A stretch of DNA of 23,550 nucleotides from an uncultured Phascolarctobacterium sp. (GCA_900547415.1 URGS01000027.1:1-23550); one strand, 5' to 3'. Shown: positions 5,763-14,026, counted from the first letter of the stretch. Numbers and translations are program-made. Notes: a model not told the origin generated them from the sequence alone.

Positions 5763-8141
5763 ATGATGGCTAGATTCGCGATCAAGACACTTGAATTTGA
5801 TAAGGTAAAGACTATGCTGGCCCAGAAGGCAGGTACCTTTTTAGGCAAGCAGGCTATTGGCGAGCTGCGTATTGAAAGCGACTTTATGAAGGTGCAGCGT
5901 CTCCTTGAGGAAACTGCTGAAGCTGTACGTCTTTTAGACGAGGGCAAGCGTTTCCCCTTTGGCGGTGCCTTTAATATCGAGGCTGAGGTTAGGCGTGCAC
6001 AGCTGGGCAGTACTTTGCTGCCAGAGGAGCTGCTCCATGTTATGACCACCGCTGCTGCTATACGTTCCATGAAGCAGTTCTTGGCGGAAAATGAGGAGAA
6101 CGCACCTGCTCTCCAGGACTATGGCAGAGATATGCAAATCTTCAGCCGTCTGGAAAAGCAGATAGAACAGGCCATTGATGACCATGGCGAAATCAAGGAC
6201 AACGCTTCTCCTAAGCTGAACGGTCTGCGCAACGCCATTGTTATTGCTAAAAACAGAGTCAAGGAGAAGCTGGACAGCATTCTCCATGACCCTAATAATC
6301 AAAAATATTTTATGGATAATCTGGTTACCATGCGTGGTGACCGTTACGTTATTCCTATTAAGCAGGAATACAAGATGAATTTCCCTGGTATTGTCCATGA
6401 CCAGTCAGGTACAGGTGCAACTCTCTTTATCGAGCCTATGGCTGTAGTAAACCTTAATAACGATATTAAGCGTTATGTGGCCGAGGAGCGTGAAGAGGTG
6501 GAGCGTATCCTGCGTCAGCTGACTCAGAACGTTGGCCAGGAGGCAGAGGCTTTGCTGGCTTCTCTGGAACGCTTTACTGCTCTGGATGTTATCTGTGCCA
6601 AGGCTTACCTGGCTCAGGAGCAGCACGCAGTGCGTCCGATGCTTTCTGTAAACGGCGGTGTAGATATTGTGCAGGGACGTCATCCGTTGCTGAATCAGGA
6701 TACTGTTGTTCCTTTGGACGTGCAGCTGGGCGAAAAATTTTCCATGCTGCTGATTACTGGTCCTAATACAGGTGGTAAAACTGTAGCATTGAAGGCTGTT
6801 GGTATTTTTGCCCTTATGGCTCAGACTGGTATGTTTATTCCGGCCAGCAGTGCCAAGCTGCCTGTGTTCCGAGCTGTTTATGCCGATATTGGCGATGAGC
6901 AGAGCATTGAGCAGAGCCTGAGTACCTTCTCCGGTCATATGACCAACCTTATCAGTATCCTGAAGGAGGTAAGGGAGAGGGATTTGGTGCTGGTGGACGA
7001 AATTTGTGCAGGCACTGACCCTAACGAAGGTGCTGCTTTGGCAATGTCAATTCTTGAGCATCTGCATGAAAACAAGGTTTTGACCATGGTAACAACTCAC
7101 TATAGTGAGCTGAAAACCTTTGCTTATGGACACGAGGGTATGGAAAACGCCAGCGTGGAGTTCGACCCCGTTTCTTTACGTCCTACATACAGACTGCTGA
7201 TGGGCGTTCCTGGCAGCAGTAATGCCTTTAATATCAGCCGCAGACTTGGTCTGGCAGACAGCATTATTGATCAGGCAGGACGTCTCCTTAATCAGGAGCA
7301 TGTTCATATGGAAACAGTGCTGCAGGAGCTGGAGGGAGAACGTCGTCGTTATGAAAGCGGCAGCAAGGAAATTGATGCTCTGCGTCTGGAAAGCGAGCAT
7401 TTGCGTAACGAGCTGGCTCATGCTAAGCAGGAGTTTGAACGCCGCAAGAATGAAATGCTCCGTAAGGCTCGTGAGCAGGCTGACGATATTTATCGCCGCA
7501 GCCGTCGTGAGTCTGAGGCTGTGCTGAAGGAGCTGCGTTCCATGAAGGCCGACTTTGATACTAAGCGTTTGGAGCAGGCTGCTGAGGAGGCTCGCAAGAA
7601 GCTCAATAAAACTCTTAGTGAGGACGCTCCGCTGCCAGAGGGTGCACCTCTGACACCTGCTACAGCTAAAAAGGGCTTGAATGTCTTTGTCGTTTCCTTA
7701 GGCAAGAATGGTATCATTACAGATGTCAAGGGCAAGGAGGTTACTGTTCAGGTTGGTATCCTGAAGATGAATGTACCTGCTGCCAAATGTCTGCTGACTA
7801 AGGCTCAGCCTGCCAACACCAGCGGTGAAAGCAAGCCTCGCAAGGGTACTAAGGTCGGTACTGGCTACGCTCATAAAATGTTTGTAGCCAAGAGCAGCTC
7901 TGCTAGGCAGGAAATTGATGTTCGCGGCATGACCTTGGACGAGGCGATTCCTGTTGTTGACAAGGCTATTGATGATGCGCTGTTGGCTGGTATATCCAAG
8001 CTGAGGATTATTCATGGCAAGGGGACAGGCGCTCTGCGTGCAGGACTTACTGCCTACCTGGAGACTAATCGCTTTGTGCGTAAGCTGGAGGTTGCTGCCA
8101 TCGAGTCAGGTGGCTCTGGTGCTACTGTTATAGATTTATAG
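5763..8141 (+). CDS. mutS2: MutS2 family ATPase/endonuclease
   Basis: 792 aa, normal for MutS2. It lacks the mismatch-recognition domain of MutS1. Order: core/lever region (~1-300), ATPase with Walker A GPNTGGKT (333-340), Walker B LVLVDEICAGTDP and the TTHYSELK switch, a charged coiled coil (~515-620), a KOW-like stretch, and a C-terminal Smr nuclease domain with EIDVRGM (from 717) and HGKGTGALR (751-759). In H. pylori the family suppresses recombination; in B. subtilis MutS2 acts on collided ribosomes. Either role is possible. Two ATGs (5763, 5766) are equally plausible starts. Only a weak GGATGG precedes them, and a TAA immediately upstream blocks any longer form. It lies 143 bp after the U32 gene on the same strand, with no terminator seen between. 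Confidence 0.95.
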   Translation: MMARFAIKTLEFDKVKTMLAQKAGTFLGKQAIGELRIESDFMKVQRLLEETAEAVRLLDEGKRFPFGGAFNIEAEVRRAQLGSTLLPEELLHVMTTAAAIRSMKQFLAENEENAPALQDYGRDMQIFSRLEKQIEQAIDDHGEIKDNASPKLNGLRNAIVIAKNRVKEKLDSILHDPNNQKYFMDNLVTMRGDRYVIPIKQEYKMNFPGIVHDQSGTGATLFIEPMAVVNLNNDIKRYVAEEREEVERILRQLTQNVGQEAEALLASLERFTALDVICAKAYLAQEQHAVRPMLSVNGGVDIVQGRHPLLNQDTVVPLDVQLGEKFSMLLITGPNTGGKTVALKAVGIFALMAQTGMFIPASSAKLPVFRAVYADIGDEQSIEQSLSTFSGHMTNLISILKEVRERDLVLVDEICAGTDPNEGAALAMSILEHLHENKVLTMVTTHYSELKTFAYGHEGMENASVEFDPVSLRPTYRLLMGVPGSSNAFNISRRLGLADSIIDQAGRLLNQEHVHMETVLQELEGERRRYESGSKEIDALRLESEHLRNELAHAKQEFERRKNEMLRKAREQADDIYRRSRRESEAVLKELRSMKADFDTKRLEQAAEEARKKLNKTLSEDAPLPEGAPLTPATAKKGLNVFVVSLGKNGIITDVKGKEVTVQVGILKMNVPAAKCLLTKAQPANTSGESKPRKGTKVGTGYAHKMFVAKSSSARQEIDVRGMTLDEAIPVVDKAIDDALLAGISKLRIIHGKGTGALRAGLTAYLETNRFVRKLEVAAIESGGSGATVIDL

Positions 8142-8157
8142 AATGTTATTAGAGGGG

Positions 8158-8186
8158 AAGCCGCTGCTTCAGGCAGTGTAGGCTTT
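8158..8186 (+). terminator. Weak hairpin after mutS2
   Basis: AAGCCGCTGC (8158-8167) pairs with GCAGT and GGCTT (8173-8177, 8181-8185) around a 5-nt loop with a 3-nt bulge. Only TTTC follows, so termination would be inefficient. It may partly separate mutS2 from the aminotransferase gene. Confidence 0.35.
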
Positions 8187-8224
8187 CAATATAAATAGTC
8201 TTAGATATAAAAGGAGATTTTATT

Positions 8225-9469
8225 ATGGTAATGAGTGTTGCTGCTAAACATGCAAAGGGTAAAGCTGCCCAGGATAAGATTTTTGCTGCTAGTGCTGCTG
8301 CTGGCGAGGCTATTAAAAAGTATGGTAAGGACGCCGTTGTTAATGCAACTATCGGTGCTATTCTCGATGAGGAAGAAAAGCTTGTTTGCCTGCCTACTGT
8401 GGAAAAGGTTTATCGTCAGCTGGATACTAATGATATTATTGCCTATGCTCCTATTTCCGGTCTGCCTGAGTATTTGGACTGCGTTCTGACTGCTGCTTTT
8501 GGCCAGTCCCGTCCTGATGCTCATTTGGCTGCTGTTGCAACTGCAGGCGGCACTGGTGCTATTCACCATGCTATCTGGAACTATTTGGACGAGGGCGAGG
8601 TTGCTCTGTGCTCCGATTGGTACTGGGGTGCCTACAAGGTACTGTGCGCTGATATGCATCGTGGCTTTACTACCTATAAAATGCTGGACGAAAACAACAA
8701 GTTTAATCTGGCTGCGCTTCAGGAGAAGGTTGACGAGGTGTTGGCAAAGCAGGATAACCTGCTGTATCTGCTGAATACTCCTGCCCACAATCCTACTGGC
8801 TACAGCCTGTCCGAGGAGGACATGGACGGCGTACTGGCTATCCTGAAAAAGGCTGCCGTTCCCGGTAAGAATGTTGTACTGTTCCTGGATGTTGCCTATA
8901 TTGATTATGCAGGTGAAAAGGAAGAGGTTCGCAAAATCTTCAAGAAATTCAGCAATCTGCCTGAAAACATCTTGGTTATCGTAGGCTACAGCATGTCCAA
9001 GGGCTTTACTATGTACGGTCAGCGTACTGGTGCTATGATTGGTATTTCCTCCAGTGCTGAGGTTATCCAAGAGTTTAAGGATATTAACCAATACACCAGC
9101 CGCGCAACCTGGTCCAACATTAACCGTGCTGCTATGCGTACTCTGGCTGCAATTTACAGCGACGAGGAGCTTTTGACCAAGGTTTGCGAAGAACGCGATT
9201 ACTACTATCAAATGATTAAGGCTCGTGCCGATATCTTTACTAAAGAGGCTGCTGAATGCGGTTTGCCTATGCTGCCCTACGTAGCAGGCTTCTTCCTGTC
9301 CATTCCTTCCAAGGATTCTGATGCGGTCTGCAATAAGCTTCATGAGGACAATATTTTCGCTGTTCCTCTGGCTGCAGGCGTGCGTATCGCAGTTTGCGCT
9401 GTTCCTAAGCACAAGATTAAAGGTATGGCTGCCAAGGTTAAGGCTGCACTTGCTGCTGTAGAAGGCTAA
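8225..9469 (+). CDS. PLP-dependent class I/II aminotransferase (aspartate/aromatic type)
   Basis: 414 aa, cytoplasmic fold-type I enzyme that moves an amino group between an amino acid and a 2-oxo acid. The PLP lysine is K259 in GYSMSKGFTMYGQRTGA, the SxSKxxxxYGxRxG pattern of the aspartate/aromatic aminotransferase group. NTPAHNPTGY holds the conserved Asn/Pro loop. FLDVAYIDY supplies the Asp and Tyr that contact the cofactor. AGVRIAVC near the C-terminus holds the expected carboxylate-binding Arg. AAGGAG (8211-8216) sits 8 nt before the ATG; a second ATG at 8231 is less well placed. Codon choice looks strongly optimised (gct, ctg, aag), suggesting high expression. A strong terminator follows, so this is probably a single-gene unit. 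Substrate specificity cannot be read from the sequence. Confidence 0.87.
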   Translation: MVMSVAAKHAKGKAAQDKIFAASAAAGEAIKKYGKDAVVNATIGAILDEEEKLVCLPTVEKVYRQLDTNDIIAYAPISGLPEYLDCVLTAAFGQSRPDAHLAAVATAGGTGAIHHAIWNYLDEGEVALCSDWYWGAYKVLCADMHRGFTTYKMLDENNKFNLAALQEKVDEVLAKQDNLLYLLNTPAHNPTGYSLSEEDMDGVLAILKKAAVPGKNVVLFLDVAYIDYAGEKEEVRKIFKKFSNLPENILVIVGYSMSKGFTMYGQRTGAMIGISSSAEVIQEFKDINQYTSRATWSNINRAAMRTLAAIYSDEELLTKVCEERDYYYQMIKARADIFTKEAAECGLPMLPYVAGFFLSIPSKDSDAVCNKLHEDNIFAVPLAAGVRIAVCAVPKHKIKGMAAKVKAALAAVEG

Positions 9470-9509
9470 AATTATATAATTATATATCAGATAAAGATAA
9501 AATACGATG

Positions 9510-9540
9510 AGAGGGGCTGTTATACAGTCCCTCTTTGTCT
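9510..9540 (+). terminator. Terminator of the aminotransferase gene
   Basis: AGAGGGGCTGT (9510-9520) and ACAGTCCCTCT (9524-9534) form an 11-bp stem with one G-U pair and a 3-nt loop, followed by TTGTCT. It ends 24 nt before the next start codon. Confidence 0.75.
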
Positions 9541-9558
9541 AATATATGGAGGTGGATT

Positions 9559-11223
9559 ATGCTTTTATGGACTATGCCCAATGGACAAAAGCGACAGGTA
9601 GAGGAGGGAAGCACTCTTTTGACCTTTGCCAAGTCCTTTTCTGACCAATATGGTTCTCCCATTGTAGAGGGACTGTTTAATAATAAGGCTGTTGATTTGC
9701 AACGCCCTATCTACGATGACGGTACTGTAGAATTTATCGAGGTCAATGATGAGCAGGGTATGCGTGTCTATACCCGTACTTTGCTTTTTATGGCTCTTAC
9801 TGCAGCACGTCGCCTTTATCCTCAGGCTGCACTGGAGGTTCGCAATACTCTTGGCAGTGCATTGTATCTGGCGGATATTGGCAAGCACAAGTTGTCAGAA
9901 CAAGCAATCAAGAATATTGAAGCAGAAATGAAGCGCATGGCAGCAGAACATACTCCCATAGCTCTCCGTCGTCTGCCTAAATATGAGGCTATTTCCCTTG
10001 CAGGTCCCTGCTGCAGTGAAGAGCGTATGGCTCTTTTGCAGGCTGTTCCTAATGATAAGCTGCTGACTGTGTACTATTTGGAAGGACAAACAGGCTATCT
10101 CTTTGGTTCCTTGTGTCCGGACTGCGGCTATGTGCCTTATTTTGAGCTGCTGCCCTATGATGAGGGTATGATTATCAACTATCCTGATATTGGTCAGTGG
10201 AATGAGCTGAAGCCCTTTGTAAATATGCCTAAGCTGAACGAGGTGTTCCAGGAGTCAGAGCATTGGGCTGCCATGATTGAGTGCAACACCATTGGCAAGC
10301 TGAACAAAATCATTGATATGGGATATGCTGATGGTATTATCCGCGTAGCAGAGGCTCTTCATGAAAAGAAATTTGCTCAGGTTGCAGACTATATTTCCCA
10401 ACACCGTGACAAGGTAAAGCTTATTCTTATTGCTGGCCCGTCATCATCCGGAAAAACCTCTACTGCACAGCGTCTCAGCGTGCAGCTGGCCGTAAATGGC
10501 TTGCGTCCCATGGCTATTTCTATGGATGACTATTATCATAACCGCAAGGATACTCCCAGAAAGCCTGATGGAAGCTATGACTTTGAGTCCATTGAGGCAG
10601 TGGACTTGGAGCTGTTCAATTCCCAGCTTATGTCACTGCTGAAGGGTGAACGTGTTAAGGTGCCTAAGTTTAACTTCCGCACCGGCTGCCGTGAATATCG
10701 TGGCAAGGAGCTGCAGATGGCAGAAAACTCCATTTTGGTGGTAGAGGGGATTCATGGCCTTAATGAGCGCTTGACAGCTTCTATTCCTGAGGAAAATAAA
10801 ATTAAGATTTACGTTAGCGCTCTTACGCCAATGTCCCTAGATGAGCATAACCGTATTCATACTACTGACGTAAGACTTATGCGCCGTCTTGTACGTGACA
10901 GTCAGTTCCGTTCTCATGGCGCAGTAGAAACCCTGGAGCTGTGGGATGACGTTCGTTATGGTGAGGAGCAGTATATTTTCCCCTTCCAATGCAGTGCTAA
11001 CGTAATTTTTAACACAACCCTTATTTATGAGCTGGCGGTGCTGAAAAAATACGCTCAGCCCCTGCTGGAGGATGTACAGCCCTCCGATGGCAGAGCCTAC
11101 ACTATTGCGCAGCGCTTGCTGGAGCTGCTGTGGTTTGTAAAGCCCATTGACGAAAATGCTATTCCAAACAATTCTATTTTAAGGGAATTTATTGGCGGCA
11201 GTATCTTTAAAGAAGCGTTATAA
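9559..11223 (+). CDS. Nucleoside kinase with TGS domain (uridine kinase/phosphoribulokinase family)
   Basis: 554 aa from the ATG at 9559, chosen because GGAGG (9548-9552) lies 6 nt upstream. A TTG at 9535 in the same frame falls in the preceding terminator and is rejected. Residues ~1-60 resemble a TGS domain. The next ~100 residues resemble the ThrRS second domain (RTLLFMALTAARRLYPQAAL), but without an obvious zinc-binding His pair. A CPDC pair is at 186-189. The kinase domain has Walker A GPSSSGKT (293-300), then SMDDYYHNR and the basic lid region with HNRIHTTDVRLMRRLVRD. It is expected to phosphorylate a nucleoside (uridine/cytidine-like) with ATP or GTP in pyrimidine salvage. The exact substrate of this fused Firmicutes form is uncertain. 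Confidence 0.87.
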   Translation: MLLWTMPNGQKRQVEEGSTLLTFAKSFSDQYGSPIVEGLFNNKAVDLQRPIYDDGTVEFIEVNDEQGMRVYTRTLLFMALTAARRLYPQAALEVRNTLGSALYLADIGKHKLSEQAIKNIEAEMKRMAAEHTPIALRRLPKYEAISLAGPCCSEERMALLQAVPNDKLLTVYYLEGQTGYLFGSLCPDCGYVPYFELLPYDEGMIINYPDIGQWNELKPFVNMPKLNEVFQESEHWAAMIECNTIGKLNKIIDMGYADGIIRVAEALHEKKFAQVADYISQHRDKVKLILIAGPSSSGKTSTAQRLSVQLAVNGLRPMAISMDDYYHNRKDTPRKPDGSYDFESIEAVDLELFNSQLMSLLKGERVKVPKFNFRTGCREYRGKELQMAENSILVVEGIHGLNERLTASIPEENKIKIYVSALTPMSLDEHNRIHTTDVRLMRRLVRDSQFRSHGAVETLELWDDVRYGEEQYIFPFQCSANVIFNTTLIYELAVLKKYAQPLLEDVQPSDGRAYTIAQRLLELLWFVKPIDENAIPNNSILREFIGGSIFKEAL

Positions 11224-11242
11224 ACAATTATAAAAATTTATA

Positions 11243-11273
11243 TTGACCTAAGGTATGCTTTCTATGTTACAAT
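11243..11273 (+). promoter_or_regulatory. Probable promoter of the lipoprotein phosphatase gene
   Basis: TTGACC (11243-11248) and TACAAT (11268-11273) are good boxes, but the 19-bp spacer is longer than ideal. The inverted repeat at 11247-11289 overlaps the end of the -35 and most of the spacer, and extends past the -10. Confidence 0.5.
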
Positions 11274-11289
11274 AAAAGCATACCTTAGG
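11247..11289 (+). promoter_or_regulatory. 15-bp perfect inverted repeat over promoter and SD (operator or leader hairpin)
   Basis: CCTAAGGTATGCTTT (11247-11261) and AAAGCATACCTTAGG (11275-11289) are exact complements separated by 13 bp. The repeat overlaps the -35 and flanks the -10 of the predicted promoter. The right arm runs into the SD AGGAGG (11287-11292). No T tract follows on either strand, so an intrinsic terminator is unlikely. It could bind a dimeric repressor as DNA, or fold as RNA if transcription starts upstream. Confidence 0.6.
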
Positions 11290-11300
11290 AGGAAGTTTTA

Positions 11301-12584
11301 ATGAAAGTAATAGCAATAGCGTTGTTTGTTTTGGCAACGCTTATAAATGGCTGTACCTACAATGCAGATGGTACCAGCAACGATAAAAATGCTGCCTCTC
11401 CTGTAGGAACTATGAGTGATGACCGTACCATAGGAATTAAGCATCTGCGTCAGCTGATAGCAGAGGATAACAGCACAGGCAGAACAATTATGTGGACTGC
11501 TCCTGGCTCTAATTATACTTTAGAGCTGCGCAGTGTTTATGGTACGACATATCACGAGGCAGATGACAGAACCTTTAGTGACGGCAAATACCAATATATC
11601 CAATATGGAGTAACTCTGAAAGAGCTCGAGCCCAACACTGATTATATGTATCGGATTCGTAGGGGAAGCGAGACGGGAAACTGGCACAAGCTAAATACCC
11701 AAGATGGCTATTCTGGTTTTAAGGCGCTTATTTTCCCTGACAGCCAATGTACTGATTATCGTACCTGGCGAGAGTTGGCTCAAGCAGCCTACGAGCGTAA
11801 CAGCAATGCTGCATTTTTTGTCAACATGGGCGATATGGTTGATAACGGTCAGCACCAAAGTCAATGGGAGCAATGGCTTTTTGGCATAGAGGGCTTTAGC
11901 GGCGACCTGCCTCTTGCACCTGTAATAGGCAACCACGAAACCTATTCTGTAGACTGGAGCATTAAAATGCCTCAGGCCTTTACTAATTTATTCTATGTTC
12001 CCGAAAATGGCTTAGGACAGTATCGTCATCAGTTTTATAGCTTTGATTATGGCGACGTGCATTTTACGGTACTGGATACCAACTATGATGATGAGCTGAT
12101 GGCCTTTCAGCCCAAGCTGCGTGAGGACCAGCTTAAATGGCTGGAGCAGGATTTGGCCAACACTCAGGCTAAATGGAAGGTTGTGCTGATGCACAGAGAT
12201 ATTTTTATCTATGGCTTTGGCCCTAAATCTGGCAGGGCACATACCTTTTCTACGTATTTTATTCAGGTTGGCACTGATATGATGCCAATTTTTGAACGCT
12301 ACAATGTGGATGCAGTACTGACTGCTCATCTCCATACTTATCGCCGCAGAGTTCCGCTGCGCAACTTTAAGCCTGCAGATGACGGTATTACCTATATTCT
12401 TACAGGTGTAGCAGGCGATGTGCGTTATGAAAACCTGTGGGAGGATTTTGCCTGGGATGCGGCGCGAGCGCCTAAGCCGGAAACCTCCAACTATATGACC
12501 ATGGAGCGTGTAGGAGATACTCTGACCTTTAGTGCCTATTTGCCGGATGGAAAGAAGTTTGATACAGTTACGCTGAGAAAATAA
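11301..12584 (+). CDS. Lipoprotein metallophosphatase, purple-acid-phosphatase-like
   Basis: 427 aa. It begins with a lipoprotein signal peptide ending LINGC (C18), so the mature protein should be lipid-anchored outside the inner membrane. Residues ~40-135 form a fibronectin-III-like N-terminal domain (TIMWTAPG...LEPNTDYMYRIRRG), as in purple acid phosphatases. The catalytic domain has metal-ligand motifs D147-S-Q, GDMVDNG (177-183), GNHE (210-213), MHRD (H298) and AHLHTYRR (H343, H345). True purple acid phosphatases have GDxxY, whose Tyr binds Fe(III); here that position is D181, so the metal centre probably differs. Likely role: release of phosphate from organic phosphoesters in the periplasm. 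AGGAGG (11287-11292) precedes the ATG by 8 nt and touches a 15-bp inverted repeat. A long hairpin terminator follows. Confidence 0.85.
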   Translation: MKVIAIALFVLATLINGCTYNADGTSNDKNAASPVGTMSDDRTIGIKHLRQLIAEDNSTGRTIMWTAPGSNYTLELRSVYGTTYHEADDRTFSDGKYQYIQYGVTLKELEPNTDYMYRIRRGSETGNWHKLNTQDGYSGFKALIFPDSQCTDYRTWRELAQAAYERNSNAAFFVNMGDMVDNGQHQSQWEQWLFGIEGFSGDLPLAPVIGNHETYSVDWSIKMPQAFTNLFYVPENGLGQYRHQFYSFDYGDVHFTVLDTNYDDELMAFQPKLREDQLKWLEQDLANTQAKWKVVLMHRDIFIYGFGPKSGRAHTFSTYFIQVGTDMMPIFERYNVDAVLTAHLHTYRRRVPLRNFKPADDGITYILTGVAGDVRYENLWEDFAWDAARAPKPETSNYMTMERVGDTLTFSAYLPDGKKFDTVTLRK

Positions 12585-12588
12585 AAAG

Positions 12589-12655
12589 AGCACCCTTATT
12601 CTACTAAGAGACTAAAGTGTTTTAGGCCCTAGAGAATAGGGTGCTATATATTTTT
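12589..12655. terminator. Bidirectional terminator between convergent genes
   Basis: AGCACCCTTATTCT (12589-12602) pairs with AGAATAGGGTGCT (12633-12645), with one bulged T, around an inner small stem. Toward + it is followed by ATATATTTTT; toward - by CTCTTTTTA. It serves both the phosphatase gene and the YbaK-type gene. Its + strand T tract reaches the last two bases of the YbaK stop codon region. Confidence 0.8.
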
Positions 12656-13136
12656 AGGCGTTTTCCTGCCAAGCCTTACACAAATCAACCCATCCCTGAC
12701 AGTTTTCGGAATATTTTTCCAGCTCCTTAGGTGTCAGCTCAATGGCACTGTTGTGACTGCCGCAGGCAGGGAAGAAGGTAGTAAAGCGTTTTAAGGATAC
12801 GTCCAGATAAACCTTGACATTGGGGTTAATAGCAAAGGGGCATACGCAGCCAATGGCGTGGCCAATCAGGGGCTCAACTTCATCAGCAGAAAGCATTTTT
12901 GCTTTAACGCCCATAAAATGCTTGTATTTGGCATTGTCCACCTTGGCGTCACCAGCTGCAACAATAAGAATGGCATCATCATGAACCTTGAAGGACAATG
13001 TTTTGGCAATGCGCGCCGGCTCACAGCCTGCGGCTTCAGCTGCCAGCTCAACTGTAGCACTGGATGTGGAAAACTCAATAATACGATCTTCTATATTAAA
13101 TTTTTTGAAATAATTACGAACCTTTTCAATGGACAT
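12654..13136 (-). CDS. YbaK/EbsC family aminoacyl-tRNA deacylase
   Basis: 160 aa. Start at 13136 (MSIEKVRNYF) because GGGAGG lies 7 nt upstream; the open frame continues 40 codons further but crosses the promoter. Family members clear mischarged tRNAs in trans, for example Cys-tRNA(Pro) by YbaK or Ala-tRNA(Pro) by ProXp-type enzymes. Visible features are the EFSTSSATVELAAEAAG segment, the conserved lysine K45 in IAKTLSFKV, and GHAIGCVCPFAI followed by VKVYLDVSLKRF near the substrate pocket. The length is right for a stand-alone deacylase. It has its own promoter (TTGACT-17-TACAAT) and diverges from the racemase gene. Which tRNA it proofreads cannot be decided from sequence alone. Confidence 0.88.
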   Translation of the reverse strand: MSIEKVRNYFKKFNIEDRIIEFSTSSATVELAAEAAGCEPARIAKTLSFKVHDDAILIVAAGDAKVDNAKYKHFMGVKAKMLSADEVEPLIGHAIGCVCPFAINPNVKVYLDVSLKRFTTFFPACGSHNSAIELTPKELEKYSENCQGWVDLCKAWQENA

Positions 13137-13166
13137 AGTACAGCCTCCCTTAAAATACTTAACCAT

Positions 13167-13195
13167 ATTGTACTGTTTTGCCATAGTAAAGTCAA
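13167..13195 (-). promoter_or_regulatory. Promoter of the YbaK-type gene
   Basis: On the minus strand TTGACT (13190-13195), a 17-bp spacer and TACAAT (13167-13172) give a near-consensus promoter about 30 bp before the start codon. Confidence 0.75.
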
Positions 13196-13248
13196 ATATA
13201 ATGGGAGAGTGTTCCAAGATATAAATAGTAGTCTGTATTTGGCATTTT

Positions 13249-13278
13249 TTGTGCATTTGTGGTAAACTACTATATAAT
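13249..13278 (+). promoter_or_regulatory. Promoter of the racemase gene
   Basis: TTGTGC (13249-13254), an 18-bp spacer and a perfect TATAAT (13273-13278), ending 25 bp before the chosen start codon. Confidence 0.55.
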
Positions 13279-13303
13279 TAAAACTATAAGTGAGGTTATG
13301 AAG

Positions 13304-14026
13304 ATGACTGGTTCTAAAAAATATGTAAAAAATGGTAAAAAATTAGGCGTATTAGGCGGCCTTGGTCCTGCTGCTGCTGCAGAATTTTTGCGTCAGCTGG
13401 CAATCAAATGTCCTGCCAACATTGATCAGGAGCACCCTGTGATTTATATGATTGGCGACTGCGAAATTCCTGACCGCGGTACTGCAATTCTGGGCAAGGG
13501 AGAGTCTCCGCTGCCACGTATTAAGGCTGATTTAATGCAGCTTGCAGATATGGGTGCAGACGTGCTGGCCGTCCCCTGCAATACTGCTCACTATTTTATT
13601 GACCAATTTGCTGATGAGCTGCCCATTCCTCTGGTACATATTGTAGAAGAAACTGTGCTTGCAGCTCAGCGTCTTTCTCCTGAGGGAGCGTGGATGTTGT
13701 CTACTAAAGGCACTCGTGCCTGCGGTCTTTATCAAAAATATGCAGAAAAGCATGGCTTTACTCTCTATATTCCTGATGAACGTCAAAGCGATATGTCCCA
13801 GCAGGTAATTACCTACGTTAAAGCTAATAAGCTGGCTGAGGCAGGTGCGCTGATGAAGGAGCTGGTAGAGGAGCTGTGGGCTGAACGTGATTTGCCGGTA
13901 ATGACTGCCTGCACTGAACTGCCCTTAGGCTATGATGCGTCCGGTCTGCCGCAGGAGCGTTCTGTTTCTAGCATTGGCGCGCTTGTGTCTGCTACTGTTA
14001 GTAAGCTGTACGATCCGATAGACTAA
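13304..14026 (+). CDS. Aspartate/glutamate racemase family protein
   Basis: 240 aa. The ATG at 13304 is preferred because GAGG lies 8 nt upstream. The ATG at 13298 would be only 2 nt from it, and a GTG at 13259 lies upstream of the -10 box. The fold is the two-domain, cofactor-independent Asp/Glu racemase type. GVLGGLGPAAAAEF opens domain 1. The catalytic pair is C92 (VPCNTAHYF) and C203 (TACTELPLG), which abstract and return the alpha proton from opposite faces. Both cysteines are present, so it should be active. Likely product is D-aspartate or D-glutamate, or another D-amino acid. It lacks the hallmarks that would make me call it MurI. It appears monocistronic. Confidence 0.87.
   Translation: MTGSKKYVKNGKKLGVLGGLGPAAAAEFLRQLAIKCPANIDQEHPVIYMIGDCEIPDRGTAILGKGESPLPRIKADLMQLADMGADVLAVPCNTAHYFIDQFADELPIPLVHIVEETVLAAQRLSPEGAWMLSTKGTRACGLYQKYAEKHGFTLYIPDERQSDMSQQVITYVKANKLAEAGALMKELVEELWAERDLPVMTACTELPLGYDASGLPQERSVSSIGALVSATVSKLYDPID

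Noticed and set aside
8201..9412. 403-codon minus-strand open frame opposite the aminotransferase
   Set aside because: The sense frame has catalytic motifs and a strong SD. The antisense frame is long because optimised sense codons rarely give antisense stops; its translation resembles no family I know.
11247..11289. Reading the inverted repeat as the terminator of the nucleoside kinase gene
   Set aside because: The 15-bp stem has no T tract downstream on the plus strand (GAGGAAG follows), so intrinsic termination is unlikely. An operator or leader hairpin fits better.
13137..13256. 40-codon N-terminal extension of the YbaK-type protein
   Set aside because: It would read through the TTGACT-17-TACAAT promoter and the SD of the 160-aa form. 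Family members start close to the shorter N-terminus.
13259..13303. Longer racemase starting at the GTG at 13259
   Set aside because: That codon lies upstream of the predicted -10 box (13273-13278), so it would not be transcribed. The ATG at 13304 has GAGG at a proper distance.
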